Source: Hennigella sp049177155 (GTDB lineage Bacteria; Bacillota_I; Bacilli_A; Mycoplasmatales; Mycoplasmoidaceae). From it: a stretch of DNA of 64,000 nucleotides. The position numbers and the translations under genes were made by a program. A model generated the notes under the pieces. That model did not search any database, was not told the DNA's origin, and saw only the letters and a list, made by a program, of their open reading frames with translations. Every line of letters begins with the position of its first letter. Position 1 is the first letter of the stretch. Location: NCBI GenBank assembly GCA_049177155.1, contig CP185407.1, positions 124,001 to 188,000 on the forward strand. Reading direction: 5' to 3'. This document shows positions 9,901 to 19,939 of this stretch, in pieces.

Positions 9901-10490
9901 TCTTTTGCCGATTTGATTACTGTCTTAGCAACCTTTTTAGCTGTCTTTTTAATTGTGTGTCTAACTTTAGTTCCAACGTTGTGTTCTCTAAAGGCATCAA
10001 TGTATAATTCTACCTTTTCACGTTTAGATAAGTTTTTGCAAGCTTTTTTAAGTTTATGTCTAATAGGTTTAGGCAAAGCTTTTTTGGCAATATACACTGT
10101 GTGTAATAGGGCGCATCAACGACTTTCTGTTAATCCATACTTCTTTGCTGCTCAAATGTTGTAAATCTTAATTCCATATATAACAAATAAACAAACTAAG
10201 TTAGCAGCCTCAGAAACACCCAATCCAATAATCTCTTCCAAAGGAATGTTGTCTCAAATCATTAAAACGGAATAAGCTATTCACGCAGATGAACAAATGA
10301 ATCAAACTATTCATTTAGTCCACTTGTTATCACGCGTATCTCTAGTCTTTACTACATGTAACATATCAGGCACTAATAAGAAGATTTGACTAACCACAGC
10401 TAGCCACATAGTTACCTGAATTGACACATAAGCCCACAAAGGGGTCGTAATATTACTTACTTTAGTAAGTAAGACAAAATTTTCTACCAT
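9888..10490 (-). CDS. PQ-loop (SemiSWEET)-like membrane protein with a basic tail
   Basis: 200 residues when the TGA codons are read as Trp. Four membrane segments occupy residues about 20-130. The stretch MWLAVVSQIFLLVPDMLHVV, followed by KTRDTRDNKWTKWIVWFICSSAWIAY, resembles one PQ-loop repeat (family xxPQhxkxxxxkstxglS...W), with Pro-Asp in place of Pro-Gln. The C-terminal 60 residues are highly basic and soluble (KPIRHKLKKACKNLSKREK, ending KSAKEKRA). Start chosen at ATG 10490; in-frame TTG 10604 upstream would run into the divergent gene. Substrate unknown. Divergent from the Trp-rich protein gene. Confidence 0.55.
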
Positions 10491-10557
10491 AATTGACTTT
10501 TGCCCCCTATCTATATATATAATAATATGTATAAAAAAGAGAAATGAGGCAACGAAA

Positions 10558-10881
10558 ATGAAAAACAATCTAACATACTCTTTGGACCAAATTAAGAAAT
10601 TCAACGATTCTGAATGACAAGAATTCAGAAAAATGCGTTGAGGTCAAAAACAAGAAACATACAACGATAAGGAAAACATTCCTGATTGATTTTGACCTGC
10701 TCAAAAAGAAAAAGATAACGAAATTAGAAGAAAAGCTTGAGCTAAGAAATGTAATGCTTATGCACAATCATCAACGCCAGCTGAATGATTCATGCCTAGC
10801 AAAAAAGAATACATTGAATTCCTAGAAAAAGTAGAAATTCGTAAAGCTAAGATTCTTGAAAAAAGAGCAGCTAAGAAATAG
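10558..10881 (+). CDS. Trp-rich small soluble protein, unknown
   Basis: 107 residues, invisible as an ORF under the standard code because all six or more Trp residues are TGA. Charged and helical, with a repeated aromatic theme: DSEWQEFRKMRWGQKQE, IPDWFWPAQKEK, AEWFMPSKKEY. The spacing suggests two or three copies of a W-x-(P/R)-x-K/Q-x-E unit. Ends in a basic coiled-coil-like tail (KAKILEKRAAKK). I recognise no family. TATAAT at 10519-10524 lies upstream and a strong terminator follows, so it is a single-gene unit. Confidence 0.6.
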
Positions 10882-10903
10882 TTGTTTTATTTTAAATAAA
10901 AAA

Positions 10904-10932
10904 ACATTTTAGATCTTGTGGTCTAAAATGTC
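10904..10932. terminator. Bidirectional terminator
   Basis: A 12-base stem (ACATTTTAGATC/GGTCTAAAATGT, one G-T pair) with a short loop and flanking A and T runs sits between the convergent Trp-rich gene and the first lipoprotein. Confidence 0.8.
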
Positions 10933-10953
10933 TTTTTTATTGATTGATAGTTA

Positions 10954-12300
10954 TTAGACTGGATCAGGTGCTTGTTTAATATCTACTGTGTTGTAGTGTA
11001 AGTTAACAGGGACATTTATAGGATCTTGTTTCTCACCGCTTATTGTGTAATTAATTTTAATGTTTAGATATGGTGATGTTAAGTTAAATGAATGCCATAA
11101 AGTTTCTCTGGTTTGTTCAAAATTTTTTGAAAAAGTAACAACCATGCTATATTCATTATTGCCTAATGGATTCAACTTTTGTGTTTGACTGGCAGTCATT
11201 ATAATGGGTTCGCTTGCACCATTTTCTACACCCTTAAAATTTTGGCCTAATATAATGCTTGTGATTTCAATATCCTCACGTTTTGCTGCAGGAATTAATT
11301 TAAAGGTCATTATATTAGATGTTAAAGTTTGAGAAGTTGCATTTCCCCAAAGGTGCTCAACAAGAATAATATCGATTAAATTTTTTGTTTCACTTAATAA
11401 ATATGATTGGCACTCTAAATTTAAAATAGTAACAATAATCTCTCTTTTTAGTCTATCATTAGCACTATCGTCTGGACCAACACTTTTTTGAGCTACATAT
11501 AAGTCATATAATCCAGAATAGTTATTAACTAGACCACTATAGTATTTTGTGTTGTGCAATTCTGAAACCACATTACCTTCATCATCTAACATTTCTTCCA
11601 CGATTTGATTTGAACAACCATAAGTAATAGATCAAGGTTTGATATTATATGTATAACTTCAAAGCGCTTCTGCTTCAGACAATTCATTTAAAACACCAAT
11701 TGATCATCCAATATCTGTAATAGGTTCAATTGATGTAGGTTCATCAACTACATGATGTGGGGGAATTATATTTAAGATAATATCATTGTATTCAATATGA
11801 ATATGAATCTTTTGTTTAATAATAGATTTAGCATTTGTGTCTGGTGTTATGTAATCAACTTCTACTTCTTCTTTAAAAGAAACTGTATGACATCTAGTAT
11901 CACCAACACCTCTAACTCACACATATGTTTCGCCAAATTTTGGTTCTGAAAAACCAAATTGGCACTTTTCTATTTTTAATAAATATTTATCTTCATCTTG
12001 CTTATACATGTCATGTCAAATAGAATAACGTTTTGACACACCTCAAAGCATATCTTCGATAAAATGATCAGGATGTTCTGACATGTGATTAACATATTCT
12101 GTCATTACTTTATCATTACTTCATCAATCCTCATCTTCAAATGGGTTATAGTCCGTTGGATCTTGTCATTCATCATTAATATCATGCATAACAATTGGTT
12201 CAACTCAATTTGGGGAATCACAAGAAACAGCACAAACTATTGGTGTTAATATTGCACTAACTATAACTGGAGATAAACATATTTTAATTTTATTCTTCAT
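10954..12300 (-). CDS. Surface lipoprotein, unknown
   Basis: 448 residues with many TGA-coded Trp. A signal peptide (MKNKIKICLSPVIVSAILTP) ends at Cys28 in the lipobox-like AVSC, so the mature protein should be lipid-anchored and outside. The mature part starts with an acidic, Trp-rich region (EWQDPTDYNPFEDEDW) and continues with beta-rich segments. No known domain recognised. The Shine-Dalgarno AGGAGG (12309-12314 on the minus strand) overlaps the stop of the upstream lipoprotein gene, so the two are one operon. Such accessory lipoproteins are usually antigenic and lineage-specific in mycoplasmas (general knowledge, not shown here). Confidence 0.75.
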
Positions 12301-12312
12301 ATATTTTTCCTC

Positions 12313-13251
12313 CTATGGACGTATAAGTTCTAAATAGAATGGTGAGCAGAACAAACAACCTATTGTTTCATGTAATGAAAGTTCGTCATATGTTCAGTCA
12401 GGTTCTTCATTGTTTGCTGTTTTATTAACTAATCAATCTGCAGCAATTCTTTCAACTGTACTATAGTCATAAGACACTTCTCCAGAAATGGTTGAATTGA
12501 TATTAGTCCTGATTTGTCACTTTTCTGGTGTTGGTACTTCTCCACTCATTATTTCAAAAAAAGGTTCAAATGAAATTACTCTTTCAGTAATAGGACGATC
12601 AGAGTCATATGTTTGTACTGTTCGGATAATGATATAAAAAGGAACATTGTAAAAGTTAATTTCACCAGTAACATAACCACTAACAGCAGCATATCCACCA
12701 GTTTCAATTAATTCATGTAAATCAATATACATTGATTTAACATTTGATCTAAATTTGATAGTAAATGACAAGAAAGGTACCTTTCACTCTTGGCCACCTC
12801 ATTTAATGTCTGGTAAAACTTTTTCAAGCTTTAAGTTTGATATCGTTTCATAATCTTTAGTGTAATAGTTTTTAGCAGGTCCAAAAATTGTTTTATCAAC
12901 ACCATTAGACGATGTGTTATTAGTTTTTAATAATTGATCTAATAACAATTTACGTCAAAAAGCAAATTGATCAAATGCAGCCCCATCTCACGATTTACTT
13001 CAGAAATAATCTTGAATAAACACATTAACATCCTCTGTTAATTTTCTAAGATATATGTGATGTAATTCATTAGGTGAATATGGATATTCTGGTTCTGGCA
13101 TAAATCTTTCAACTGTTGGGTAATAATTATTTGTCAAATCAAATGTCACACCCAAATTACTTGAGCAACTAGTTGTTAAACAAATTGGTGTTATTGCGCT
13201 AGCAACAGCACCTATCATCCCAAAAGAAAGCAGTTTCTTTCTAAATTTCAT
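12313..13251 (-). CDS. Surface lipoprotein, unknown
   Basis: 312 residues with TGA as Trp. Signal peptide MKFRKKLLSFGMIGAVASAI, then lipobox TTSC with Cys29. The mature part is mixed, with a beta-rich core around residues 160-250 (KFRSNVKSMYIDLHELIETG, then SGYVTGEINFYNVPFYIIIR) that recalls the C-terminal half of the downstream lipoprotein (INYTISGEKQDPINVPVNLH). This suggests a distant duplication. Expressed from a promoter with TATAAT on the minus strand at 13292-13297 and an inverted repeat around the start of transcription. First gene of a two-lipoprotein operon. Confidence 0.75.
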
Positions 13252-13265
13252 AAAAAACCTCTTTT

Positions 13266-13297
13266 TATGTTTTCTTTGAAAACATAAAAATATTATA
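13266..13297 (-). promoter_or_regulatory. Promoter and leader hairpin of the lipoprotein operon
   Basis: TATAAT on the minus strand (13292-13297), then a perfect inverted repeat TATGTTTTC-TTT-GAAAACATA at 13266-13286. This spans the expected transcription start and leader, just ahead of the AAGAGG ribosome binding site. It could be an operator or an RNA hairpin. Confidence 0.55.
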
Positions 13298-13305
13298 TAT
13301 TATTA

Positions 13306-13330
13306 GAAAAAAATTGCCAAATGGCAATTT
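13306..13330 (-). terminator. Terminator after degV
   Basis: A 9-base stem (AAATTGCCA/TGGCAATTT, 13311-13330) with a 2-base loop is followed on the minus strand by seven T residues. It lies directly after the degV stop. Confidence 0.8.
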
Positions 13331-14200
13331 TTAATTCAACTCTACATAGATAGCAACATGCTTTAGACCGGTATGACTAACAACCACAGTTGGGAATGAC
13401 ACTAATTCATAAGGAACTTGGCCATAATGTTTGCTATATGCTGATAGGTAAGTTTGTTTTGTTGCTTCATCTTGGAAAGGAATAAACAGAATAGATTTTT
13501 TGATTTTCTTACCTGCATATTTTGAAGAAATATGTTTATCTAGAATGTTAAATAGTCCTTCATAATCTTTAGTTTTGTCAAAGTTTGTTAAACCATTACC
13601 ATCAAACAAAATAACTGGTTTTATACCAAATAATTTAGCTAAAGCAGCTTTAACGCCACTTACTCTTCCACCCTTTTTAAGCTGATCTAATTCTTCAACC
13701 ATTAAAAACCCAACACGGTTAGGTAATACTTGTTCATTTACAAATTTTTGAACATTAGCTTCGCTAGCTTCATTGTTTTGTAAATATGTTTTTACTTCTT
13801 CAATAGTTCAAGCAAAACTATAACCAATATCACATGTCATTACAATATTCAAGTTAGGAAAATCGCTTTTAACAATTTGTCATGAATTTACATTACTTGA
13901 TAAGTTTTTATGAATTGGAAAAACAAAAACTTGATCAAATTTAGAGCACATTTCTTGTGCTGCCTTAAACATATCAGGCATAGCAGCTTGTGAAGTTTTA
14001 ACAGAAACTTGACTATTTTCTAAAGCTTGCTTTAGATCGTTTTCATGAAAATCTATTCCATCTTTATAGGTTTTAGTTTCATTACCATTTTGAATTGTAA
14101 CACCTAGTGGTATTACTTTTACATCATCAAATTGTCCATCTTTTAAATTAGATGAAGAATCAACAATAAAACCAATCTTTTTATTATTTAAGCCAATCAT
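13331..14200 (-). CDS. DegV family fatty-acid-binding protein
   Basis: 289 residues with TGA as Trp. DegV/FakB proteins hold a fatty acid for phosphorylation by FakA. Family features: KIGFIVDSSSNLKDG at the N-terminus (family DSxxDL), VIPLGVTIQNGNETKTYKDGIDF (family VxPLxVxxxxxxYxDG), VKTSQAAMPDM (family TSQPs), and the C-terminal LKKGGRVSGVKAALAKLFGIKPV (family L-x-K-G-G-R-I-s...GxlLxIKPI). The usual SS after GLS is conserved as NLSSN. It probably supports fatty acid incorporation with PlsC-type enzymes. Divergent from ytpR. Confidence 0.88.
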
Positions 14201-14223
14201 AATTAAGTTATAATTTTTTTATT

Positions 14224-14814
14224 ATGCTAAACTTATTTTATCAAAATAAAACACTAAATGATACATTAATAATTAATGTAATTGATCAAGAACCTACACG
14301 AGTGGTTGTTAATGGTGATACTACAATTGGTTTTGTGGGAGAAAAAATAGGTTTTGCAAACATTAAAAACGCTATTAGTCACTTCCCTAATTTAAAAGAA
14401 GGTTTATTGTTTCCTTATCCTGAATTTTTAGATCAAATTATTAAGGTTTCAGGTATTGATTTTCATCCTTGTTTTATTAATGGATTCATCATAGGTTTAA
14501 TAGAAAGTTGTGAAGATATTAAAGGTACACATTTACATAAATGTAAAGTTAATATTGGTAACAAGATTTTAGATATAGTTTGTGGTGCACCAAATGCCAG
14601 ACAAGGTTTAAAAGTTGTAGTAGCAACTGATGGAACAATGCTACCATCTGGTAAACAAATAATTTCTGGTCAATTACTAGGAAATAAGTCAGAAGGAATG
14701 CTTTGCAGTTATAAAGAATTAAACATAAACAAAGAAAGCAAGGGTATTATTGAATTACCTGATGACTCCCAAGTTGGTCAATATTACATGGAAGTATATG
14801 CAAACAAAAAATAA
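14224..14814 (+). CDS. ytpR: YtpR-family tRNA-binding domain protein
   Basis: 196 residues. The N-terminal 90 residues follow the YtpR DUF4479 layout. The C-terminal half is a tRNA-binding OB fold as in phenylalanyl-tRNA synthetase beta: HLHKCKVNIGNKILDIVCGAPNARQGLKVVVATDGTMLPSG and SEGMLCSYKELN (family QIVCGAxNvxxGxkVvvAxpGa, SxGMLCS). Free-standing homologues may edit or chaperone tRNA; the role is unclear. A TATAAT at 14209-14214 ends 9 bases before the ATG, so the transcript would be nearly leaderless. Confidence 0.85.
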   Translation: MLNLFYQNKTLNDTLIINVIDQEPTRVVVNGDTTIGFVGEKIGFANIKNAISHFPNLKEGLLFPYPEFLDQIIKVSGIDFHPCFINGFIIGLIESCEDIKGTHLHKCKVNIGNKILDIVCGAPNARQGLKVVVATDGTMLPSGKQIISGQLLGNKSEGMLCSYKELNINKESKGIIELPDDSQVGQYYMEVYANKK

Positions 14815-14829
14815 GGCAAAGCCTTATTT
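14809..14829 (+). terminator. Terminator after ytpR
   Basis: A 9-base stem AAATAAGGC/GCCTTATTT with loop AAA overlaps the stop codon and is followed by a T-rich run. Confidence 0.8.
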
Positions 14830-14832
14830 TTA

Positions 14833-14858
14833 TTTCCAACCCAGAAGCTAGCAAACAA
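14833..14858. repeat. Partial duplicate of the 3' end of mnmE
   Basis: These 26 bases match 15803-15828, the last codons of mnmE, at 24 positions (mismatches at 14841 and 14848). On the minus strand they still read L-F-A-S-F-W-V-G against L-F-A-N-F-C-V-G of MnmE. The two copies bracket the lipoprotein gene 14873-15772. It looks like a recombination or insertion scar. Confidence 0.7.
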
Positions 14859-14872
14859 AAAACGAGTTTTAA

Positions 14873-15772
14873 TTATGCTGAAGTAACACTACAATTCATT
14901 CAAAGCAAGTCTTTGTTAGTGTCACTTTTACACCATCTAGCACCTGTAACTGTAATCTTAAGGTTTCTTTGACATAATAATTGGTACTCTCAAGGTCACG
15001 ACAAGAAAAAGCCATCATAGAACTTTTTGTTTGAGTAAGAAATATAAGCACCTTTTACATTTTTATCTATATCCATTTCTAAAAATGGTACAACATAATT
15101 GTCAGTTCTAGTTTCAATTCAGTGCATAGAAGATGTTACATCCATAGCTGTTGCTAAGAATCCTAAATCGGTATAATTATTTCCAATAAGTTTACTAGGA
15201 GTAAAGCCTTTTGCAATAGCTTGCTCTTTTGTCATTTTACTTATATCAAGGCCAGGTGTAGTACTATTTATAAAGTTTACCATGTCACTTTCATCAGGTT
15301 CAAAACCGTGGTAAGCATGAACGTTGATACCAAGAGTCGATGAACCATCACCTCAATCAAATGCTTGATCCAACAACTTGTAATCTTTTAGTTTAAGGCT
15401 TCATTTTGTGTTTTGCCCTTTATTATAAGGGTCACTAGTTGAAGGAAAATCGCACGATCCGGATACTACTCTATCATCAAGACTGCTTTCTTGCCCATCA
15501 TGCAAATAGTGATTTCAATTTTCATAACCAGGACCATATGCTCATAATAATACAGCATCAGTTGTACATTTACAAATTAGCCCTTCATCAGTATGAATTT
15601 TTCTTTGTGTGTCCTCGGTTGCCACATGATCTCAAAAAGATTCTTGGTATTCTTCAGTGTATGAATTAAAAATTTTCATTAATAATTCAGCTGCATTTTG
15701 TTGGTAGCCACATGAAGATAAAGCCAAAAGACCAAATAAGCCACCACTAAATAAAAGTTTTGTTTTTTTCAT
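14873..15772 (-). CDS. Surface lipoprotein, unknown
   Basis: 299 residues with TGA as Trp. The signal peptide MKKTKLLFSGGLFGLLALSSC ends in a clear lipobox (ALSSC, Cys21). The mature part is acidic and aromatic (ESFWDHVATED, WAYGPGYENWNHYLHDGQE) with a WGDGSSTLGINVHAYHG segment. No domain recognised. It lies between ytpR and mnmE and is bracketed by the two copies of a 26-base sequence from the mnmE 3' end, which suggests it was added to this place. The downstream stop is just above the duplicate. Confidence 0.75.
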
Positions 15773-15798
15773 AATTACCCCATAAAATTATAAGAAAT

Positions 15799-17124
15799 TT
15801 ATTTTCCAACACAGAAGTTAGCAAACAATTTATCTAAGAAGTCTAAATCACCATTGCCTATTAGTTCATTTAGTTGGTCATAACAACTATGTAAATGTTC
15901 AACTAATAAATCAATTGGTTGATGTTTATTTGCTTTAGCAATAACACTATCAATTTCATTTATAGCTTTTAATAATGTTCCGATTTGATCAGCAGATTGT
16001 AAATATGCCATATCAGTATTGTTAAAGTCTTTACATTTAACTTCTTTAACAATTAAATCCATTAAGCTTGATACTTTGGATTTTTTACAACTGAATAAGA
16101 AACCATTTGTTTTATTTTTTCTTGTTAAATCCGATTTGTTTAAAACCACTATGTGGTTTTTATTTTTTATTTTTCTAATTAATAAATCTTCATTCTTTGT
16201 GTTTTTTCTTGAAGCATCTAGAATAAGAAGAACCAAATCTGCTTTCTTTAATTGTTGATATGTTTTTTGAATACCTAAAGATTCAATAACATTTGCTTTT
16301 GATCTAATACCTGCAGTATCAACAAAATTAAATGTTAAATCTTTGTAATTAATTCTTCCTTCAACAATATCTCTAGTTGTACCAGGAATGTTAGAAACAA
16401 TAGCTTTATTTTCATGAAGTAGTTTATTTAATAAACTAGATTTGCCAACATTTGGTTCACCAATTAGTGCAACATTAAACCCTTGTGTCAATTTGTATGA
16501 AATTTGTGAATATTCATATAAATCTTTTAACTTTTTATTTAATGTTGTTAACTTTTGTATTAACACTTTGTTAGTTACATTATCTACACCATCGTATTCG
16601 GGGTAATCAATATTTACTTCAATTGCACCAATCAATTTAAATAATTCTTCAAGATATGTTTTAATCTTTTTTGTTAGTTTGTTATTTACAGAGTTTTGTG
16701 CTAGCTTTAACGAAGTTAAGTTGGTAGCATTTATCGTGTTGTTAATACCATATGCATTGATTAAATTAATTTTTCCATTTAATAAAGCCCGTTGTGTAAA
16801 TTCACCACGTTTAGCATATTGACCACCAGCTTTAATTAGTAATTCAATTATTTTGCTTGCAATGAATAATCCACCATGGCAATTGATCTCGACAACATCT
16901 TCACCAGTATATGATTTAGGTGCAATATATTTCATTACTAATACATCATCAATTGGAGATTTGTCAGAATCAATAATTGTTGTATGTTGAATAGAAAACC
17001 CTTGTTTACTAATCTTATTAGTAGAGACCTTGTTAACAATATTAAAAGCTTTATCACCAGAGATTCTGATGATATGAATAGCACAATTTAATGGTGCTGT
17101 AGCTAATGCAACAATTGTTTTCAT
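15799..17124 (-). CDS. mnmE: tRNA uridine-5-carboxymethylaminomethyl modification GTPase
   Basis: 441 residues without an internal TGA, slightly short against the usual 450-460. N-terminal folate-binding domain with TIVALATAPLNCAIHIIRISG and SYTGEDVVEINCHGG. Central helical domain, then an inserted G domain: GEPNVGKSSLLN (G1, about 224), IPGTTRDIVEG (G2), DTAGIR (G3), NKSD (G4). C-terminal family motif CVGK with the catalytic Cys. With MnmG it modifies the wobble uridine of tRNAs. The start overlaps the holB stop (TAATG). Confidence 0.95.
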   Translation of the reverse strand: MKTIVALATAPLNCAIHIIRISGDKAFNIVNKVSTNKISKQGFSIQHTTIIDSDKSPIDDVLVMKYIAPKSYTGEDVVEINCHGGLFIASKIIELLIKAGGQYAKRGEFTQRALLNGKINLINAYGINNTINATNLTSLKLAQNSVNNKLTKKIKTYLEELFKLIGAIEVNIDYPEYDGVDNVTNKVLIQKLTTLNKKLKDLYEYSQISYKLTQGFNVALIGEPNVGKSSLLNKLLHENKAIVSNIPGTTRDIVEGRINYKDLTFNFVDTAGIRSKANVIESLGIQKTYQQLKKADLVLLILDASRKNTKNEDLLIRKIKNKNHIVVLNKSDLTRKNKTNGFLFSCKKSKVSSLMDLIVKEVKCKDFNNTDMAYLQSADQIGTLLKAINEIDSVIAKANKHQPIDLLVEHLHSCYDQLNELIGNGDLDFLDKLFANFCVGK

Positions 17125-17927
17125 TATTCTCTAACCTCGGTTAATAAATCATAAATTTGACTATAAATTAATGCCTTTGGGCTATTTAAATATAGATTAT
17201 CTTGTAATTCAATAACTTGTGCAGATATTTTTGGATATAAGTTTTTACATATCTCTAAAAAGAGATTAATATCAGCATAATCCATTTTTCTAAATAGATT
17301 TAATACTTCTGTTGCAAACATTAAACCATCAGAATGAGATAGCTTTTTGATTCAACCACAATATTCTACAAATTTGTCATATGAATTAACCATAGCATCC
17401 AATTCATAAAAACATTTCTTCATTAATGCCTTATTATCTTCAGACAAATTTTTACTATTTAAAAAATCATTAATTGCTTTTTCGTCTTTTGGCAAATAAA
17501 CATTAAAGCATCTACTACGAATAGTTGGTAATACTGCATTATAGTTTTTAGTGGTAAAGATGGCATAGACACCTTTAGGTGGTTCTTCAACAAACTTCAA
17601 TAAACTATTTAATATTGATTTAGAACCATATTCAATATTTTTAATTACATAAACACGAATATTACATGACTCTAAACCAGACCTTGAATATTGAGCAATT
17701 AAATCAACAACTTGTTGTTTTTTCATTTGTTTTGCTTCAAAAACAAGTAAGTCATAATATTTGTTTTCATCAATCTTTTTGCATCAAACACATTTAGCAC
17801 AACCGTGTTGTGGACAAATTATTCCTTTTAAAATTTCTTTTAAATATGCATCAAAATTAGACAATGGTGCTTGCCTAACAATAATAGCTTGGGGAATTTT
17901 GTCAGTAGTAAATAATTTATTTGGCAT
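17124..17927 (-). CDS. holB: DNA polymerase III delta-prime subunit
   Basis: 267 residues with TGA as Trp. Delta-prime is part of the clamp loader. Seen here: a small zinc-binding set of cysteines (CPQHGCAKCVWC, residues about 37-48), then QVVDLIAQYS, VYVIKNIEYGSKSILNSLLKFVEEPPKGVYAIFTT (family DAExmnxxAaNaLLKtLEEPP) and LPTIRSRCFNV (family LxTIrSRCq). No P-loop is expected in delta-prime and none is seen. Overlaps tmk by 11 bases upstream and mnmE by 1 base downstream. The tmk-holB order is conserved in Firmicutes. Confidence 0.88.
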
Positions 17928-18588
17928 AGGCTTTGATTTTCTTATCAATAACCTTTTTAACTGCTGCTACAACTTGATCAAAAGGTTTTTCCGCATCAAT
18001 GACAACTATACCTTTAGGGTATTTGTTAATCATTTCCTTATAACCTTTATAAACCTTTTCGTGTAAAGATAGCTCTTCACGATCTAAACGGTTAAATTCA
18101 CGTTGGTTGTTTGCCATAATTCTTTTTAAACCAACCGAAGGTCTAACCATTAAAACAAATGTTAGATCTGGTCATAGACCATCTAAAGCATAATCATTTA
18201 GTTTTTTAACTGTTTCTTGTCCAAGACCTCTAGCGACACCTTGGTAAATAAGCGAAGAGTGAACAAAACGATCACATAAAACAATTTCATTGTTGTTTAA
18301 ATGTGGAAGGATGTAATCATGAATATGTTGAGCTCTAGAAGCAGCAAACAACATTGCTTCAGTCATAGGAATTATTTTGTAGTCTAGTTTATTCAAAATA
18401 ATATTTCTGATATCTTCAGCAATAGGATTGTTTGTTCCACCAGGTTCTCTAGTTCTTGAAACTTTGTTAGGGAACTTAGCTAACAAATATCTATAGATTT
18501 GGTTAATAACAGAAGATTTACCAGATCCATCTGGTCCTTCAAAAGTTATAAACAAACCTTTGTGTTTCTTATTTTCTTCAATCTTCAT
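17917..18588 (-). CDS. tmk: Thymidylate kinase
   Basis: 223 residues with one TGA-coded Trp. Phosphorylates dTMP to dTDP. P-loop FEGPDGSGKSS (residues about 15-25), DRX-type motif CDRFVHSSLIYQGVARGLG (family DRYxxSSxAYQG), TREPGGT for substrate binding, and a lid region with basic residues (RIMANNQREFNRLDREE). The ATG is inside the end of serS (20-base overlap) and the stop overlaps holB, so the four genes serS-tmk-holB-mnmE form one operon. Confidence 0.94.
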
Positions 18589-19861
18589 GTGGAATAACCT
18601 TTAATCCATTCATGTATTTTTGTAATGGTTCAGGAATTTTAATTGAACCATCTTTTTGTTGGTAGTTTTCAACTACAGCAGCTCATAATCTATCAATAGC
18701 TAGACCAGAACCATTTAAAGTGTGGACATATTTGTTTTGTCCATCTTCATCTTTATAACGAAGCATCATTCTTCTAGCTTGGAAGTCCTCACAGTTTGAG
18801 CAAGAAGAGATTTCTTTGTAAGAGTTGTATGATGGTAATCACACTTCAATGTCATAAGTCTTGCATGCACCAAAACCCATATCTCCAGTACAAAGAACAA
18901 TTCTACGGTAAGGTAGATTTAAACCTTCAAGTAGTTTTTCTGCTTGTCTTGTCATTAATTCATGTTCATCGTAAGATGTTTTAGGGTTAGATAGAATAAC
19001 CATTTCTGTTTTATAGAATTGGTGTTGTCTAATAACACCTTTAGTATCTTTACCTGCAGAACCAGCTTCAGATCTAAAACAGTTTGTGTTAGCAGTAAAT
19101 CTAATAGGAAGTTTTTTAACTGGTAGTAATTCACCAGAGAAATAGTTAGTTAATTGAACTTCGGCAGTTGGAGATAAGTAGTAACCATTAGTTAATTTAA
19201 ATAAATCTTCTTCAAATTTAGGAAGTTGACCAGTACCTGTTAAACTTTTAGCATTTAAAATAACTGCTGGTAACATTTCTTGGAAGCCAGCTTCAGAGTT
19301 TGAATCAAGAGTATATTGCACTAACGCTCTAATTAATTTAGCACCATACTTTGTATAACAAGTAAATCTTGTTCCAGTTAATTTAACAGCACGTTCAAAG
19401 TCAACCAATCCACATTCCACAGCTAAATCTCAGTGAGTTTTAGGTTGGAAATCAAATTTAGTTGGTTGTGATCACTTATGAACTTCTTTATTATCGTGTT
19501 CATCTCTACCAGTTGGAACAGATGAGTGAGGTATATTAGGAATGTTTAACATTAATTCCTTTAATTCTTTTTCATAAATAGTTGCTTGTTTATCTAATTC
19601 AGCAGCTTTTGACTTAATATCAGTTACGCTTTTTTGTAAATCAGCAGCCTTAGCTTCATCTTTTTGGCTTTTTGCTTTAGCAATATCTTTAGAAATAGTG
19701 TTACGTTTTGCACTTAATTCTTGAGATTGAACAAGAGCTTCACGGTACTTTTTATCTAAAGAAATAACCTTATCAATTAAGGGAATTCATTCTTGGTTTC
19801 TACGTCCTAAAGCCTTTTTTACACCTTCAGGATCTTTTCTAATTTTTGCAATATCAAGCAT
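18569..19861 (-). CDS. serS: Seryl-tRNA synthetase
   Basis: 430 residues with TGA as Trp. The N-terminal long antiparallel coiled coil (residues 30-105, with ISLDKKYREALVQSQELSAKRNTISK) contacts the tRNA-Ser long arm. The class II core follows: motif 2 FRSEAGSAGKDTKGVIRQHQF and motif 3 LNGSGLAIDRLWAAVVEN, with TxExxL-type serine pocket (LSPTAEVQLTNYF). The C-terminus runs through a TGA (Trp) to end in DWRK*, inside the tmk gene. First gene of the operon, with a promoter in the 78-base gap to the divergent 19940 gene. Confidence 0.95.
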
Positions 19862-19905
19862 ACTAAAACCTCTTATAAAATATATATTTTTTATAATAAA
19901 AATAC

Positions 19906-19939
19906 TTTACACTTATTATATATAATAATACTAATCACT
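19906..19939 (+). promoter_or_regulatory. Promoter region of the 19940 gene
   Basis: TATAAT at 19921-19926 ends 13 bases before the ATG and no Shine-Dalgarno is visible. The whole 78-base gap is AT-rich and must also hold the minus-strand serS promoter. Confidence 0.4.

Noticed and set aside
15439..15669. Plus-strand open frame over the lipoprotein gene, and a similar one at 16019-16258 over mnmE
   Set aside because: Low-complexity shadows of convincing minus-strand genes, with no ribosome binding site or family similarity.
18569..18588. Frameshift suspected at the serS/tmk junction because the two genes overlap by 20 bases
   Set aside because: Both proteins are complete and in normal frames; serS simply reads one TGA as Trp before its TAA, and such overlaps recur in this genome.
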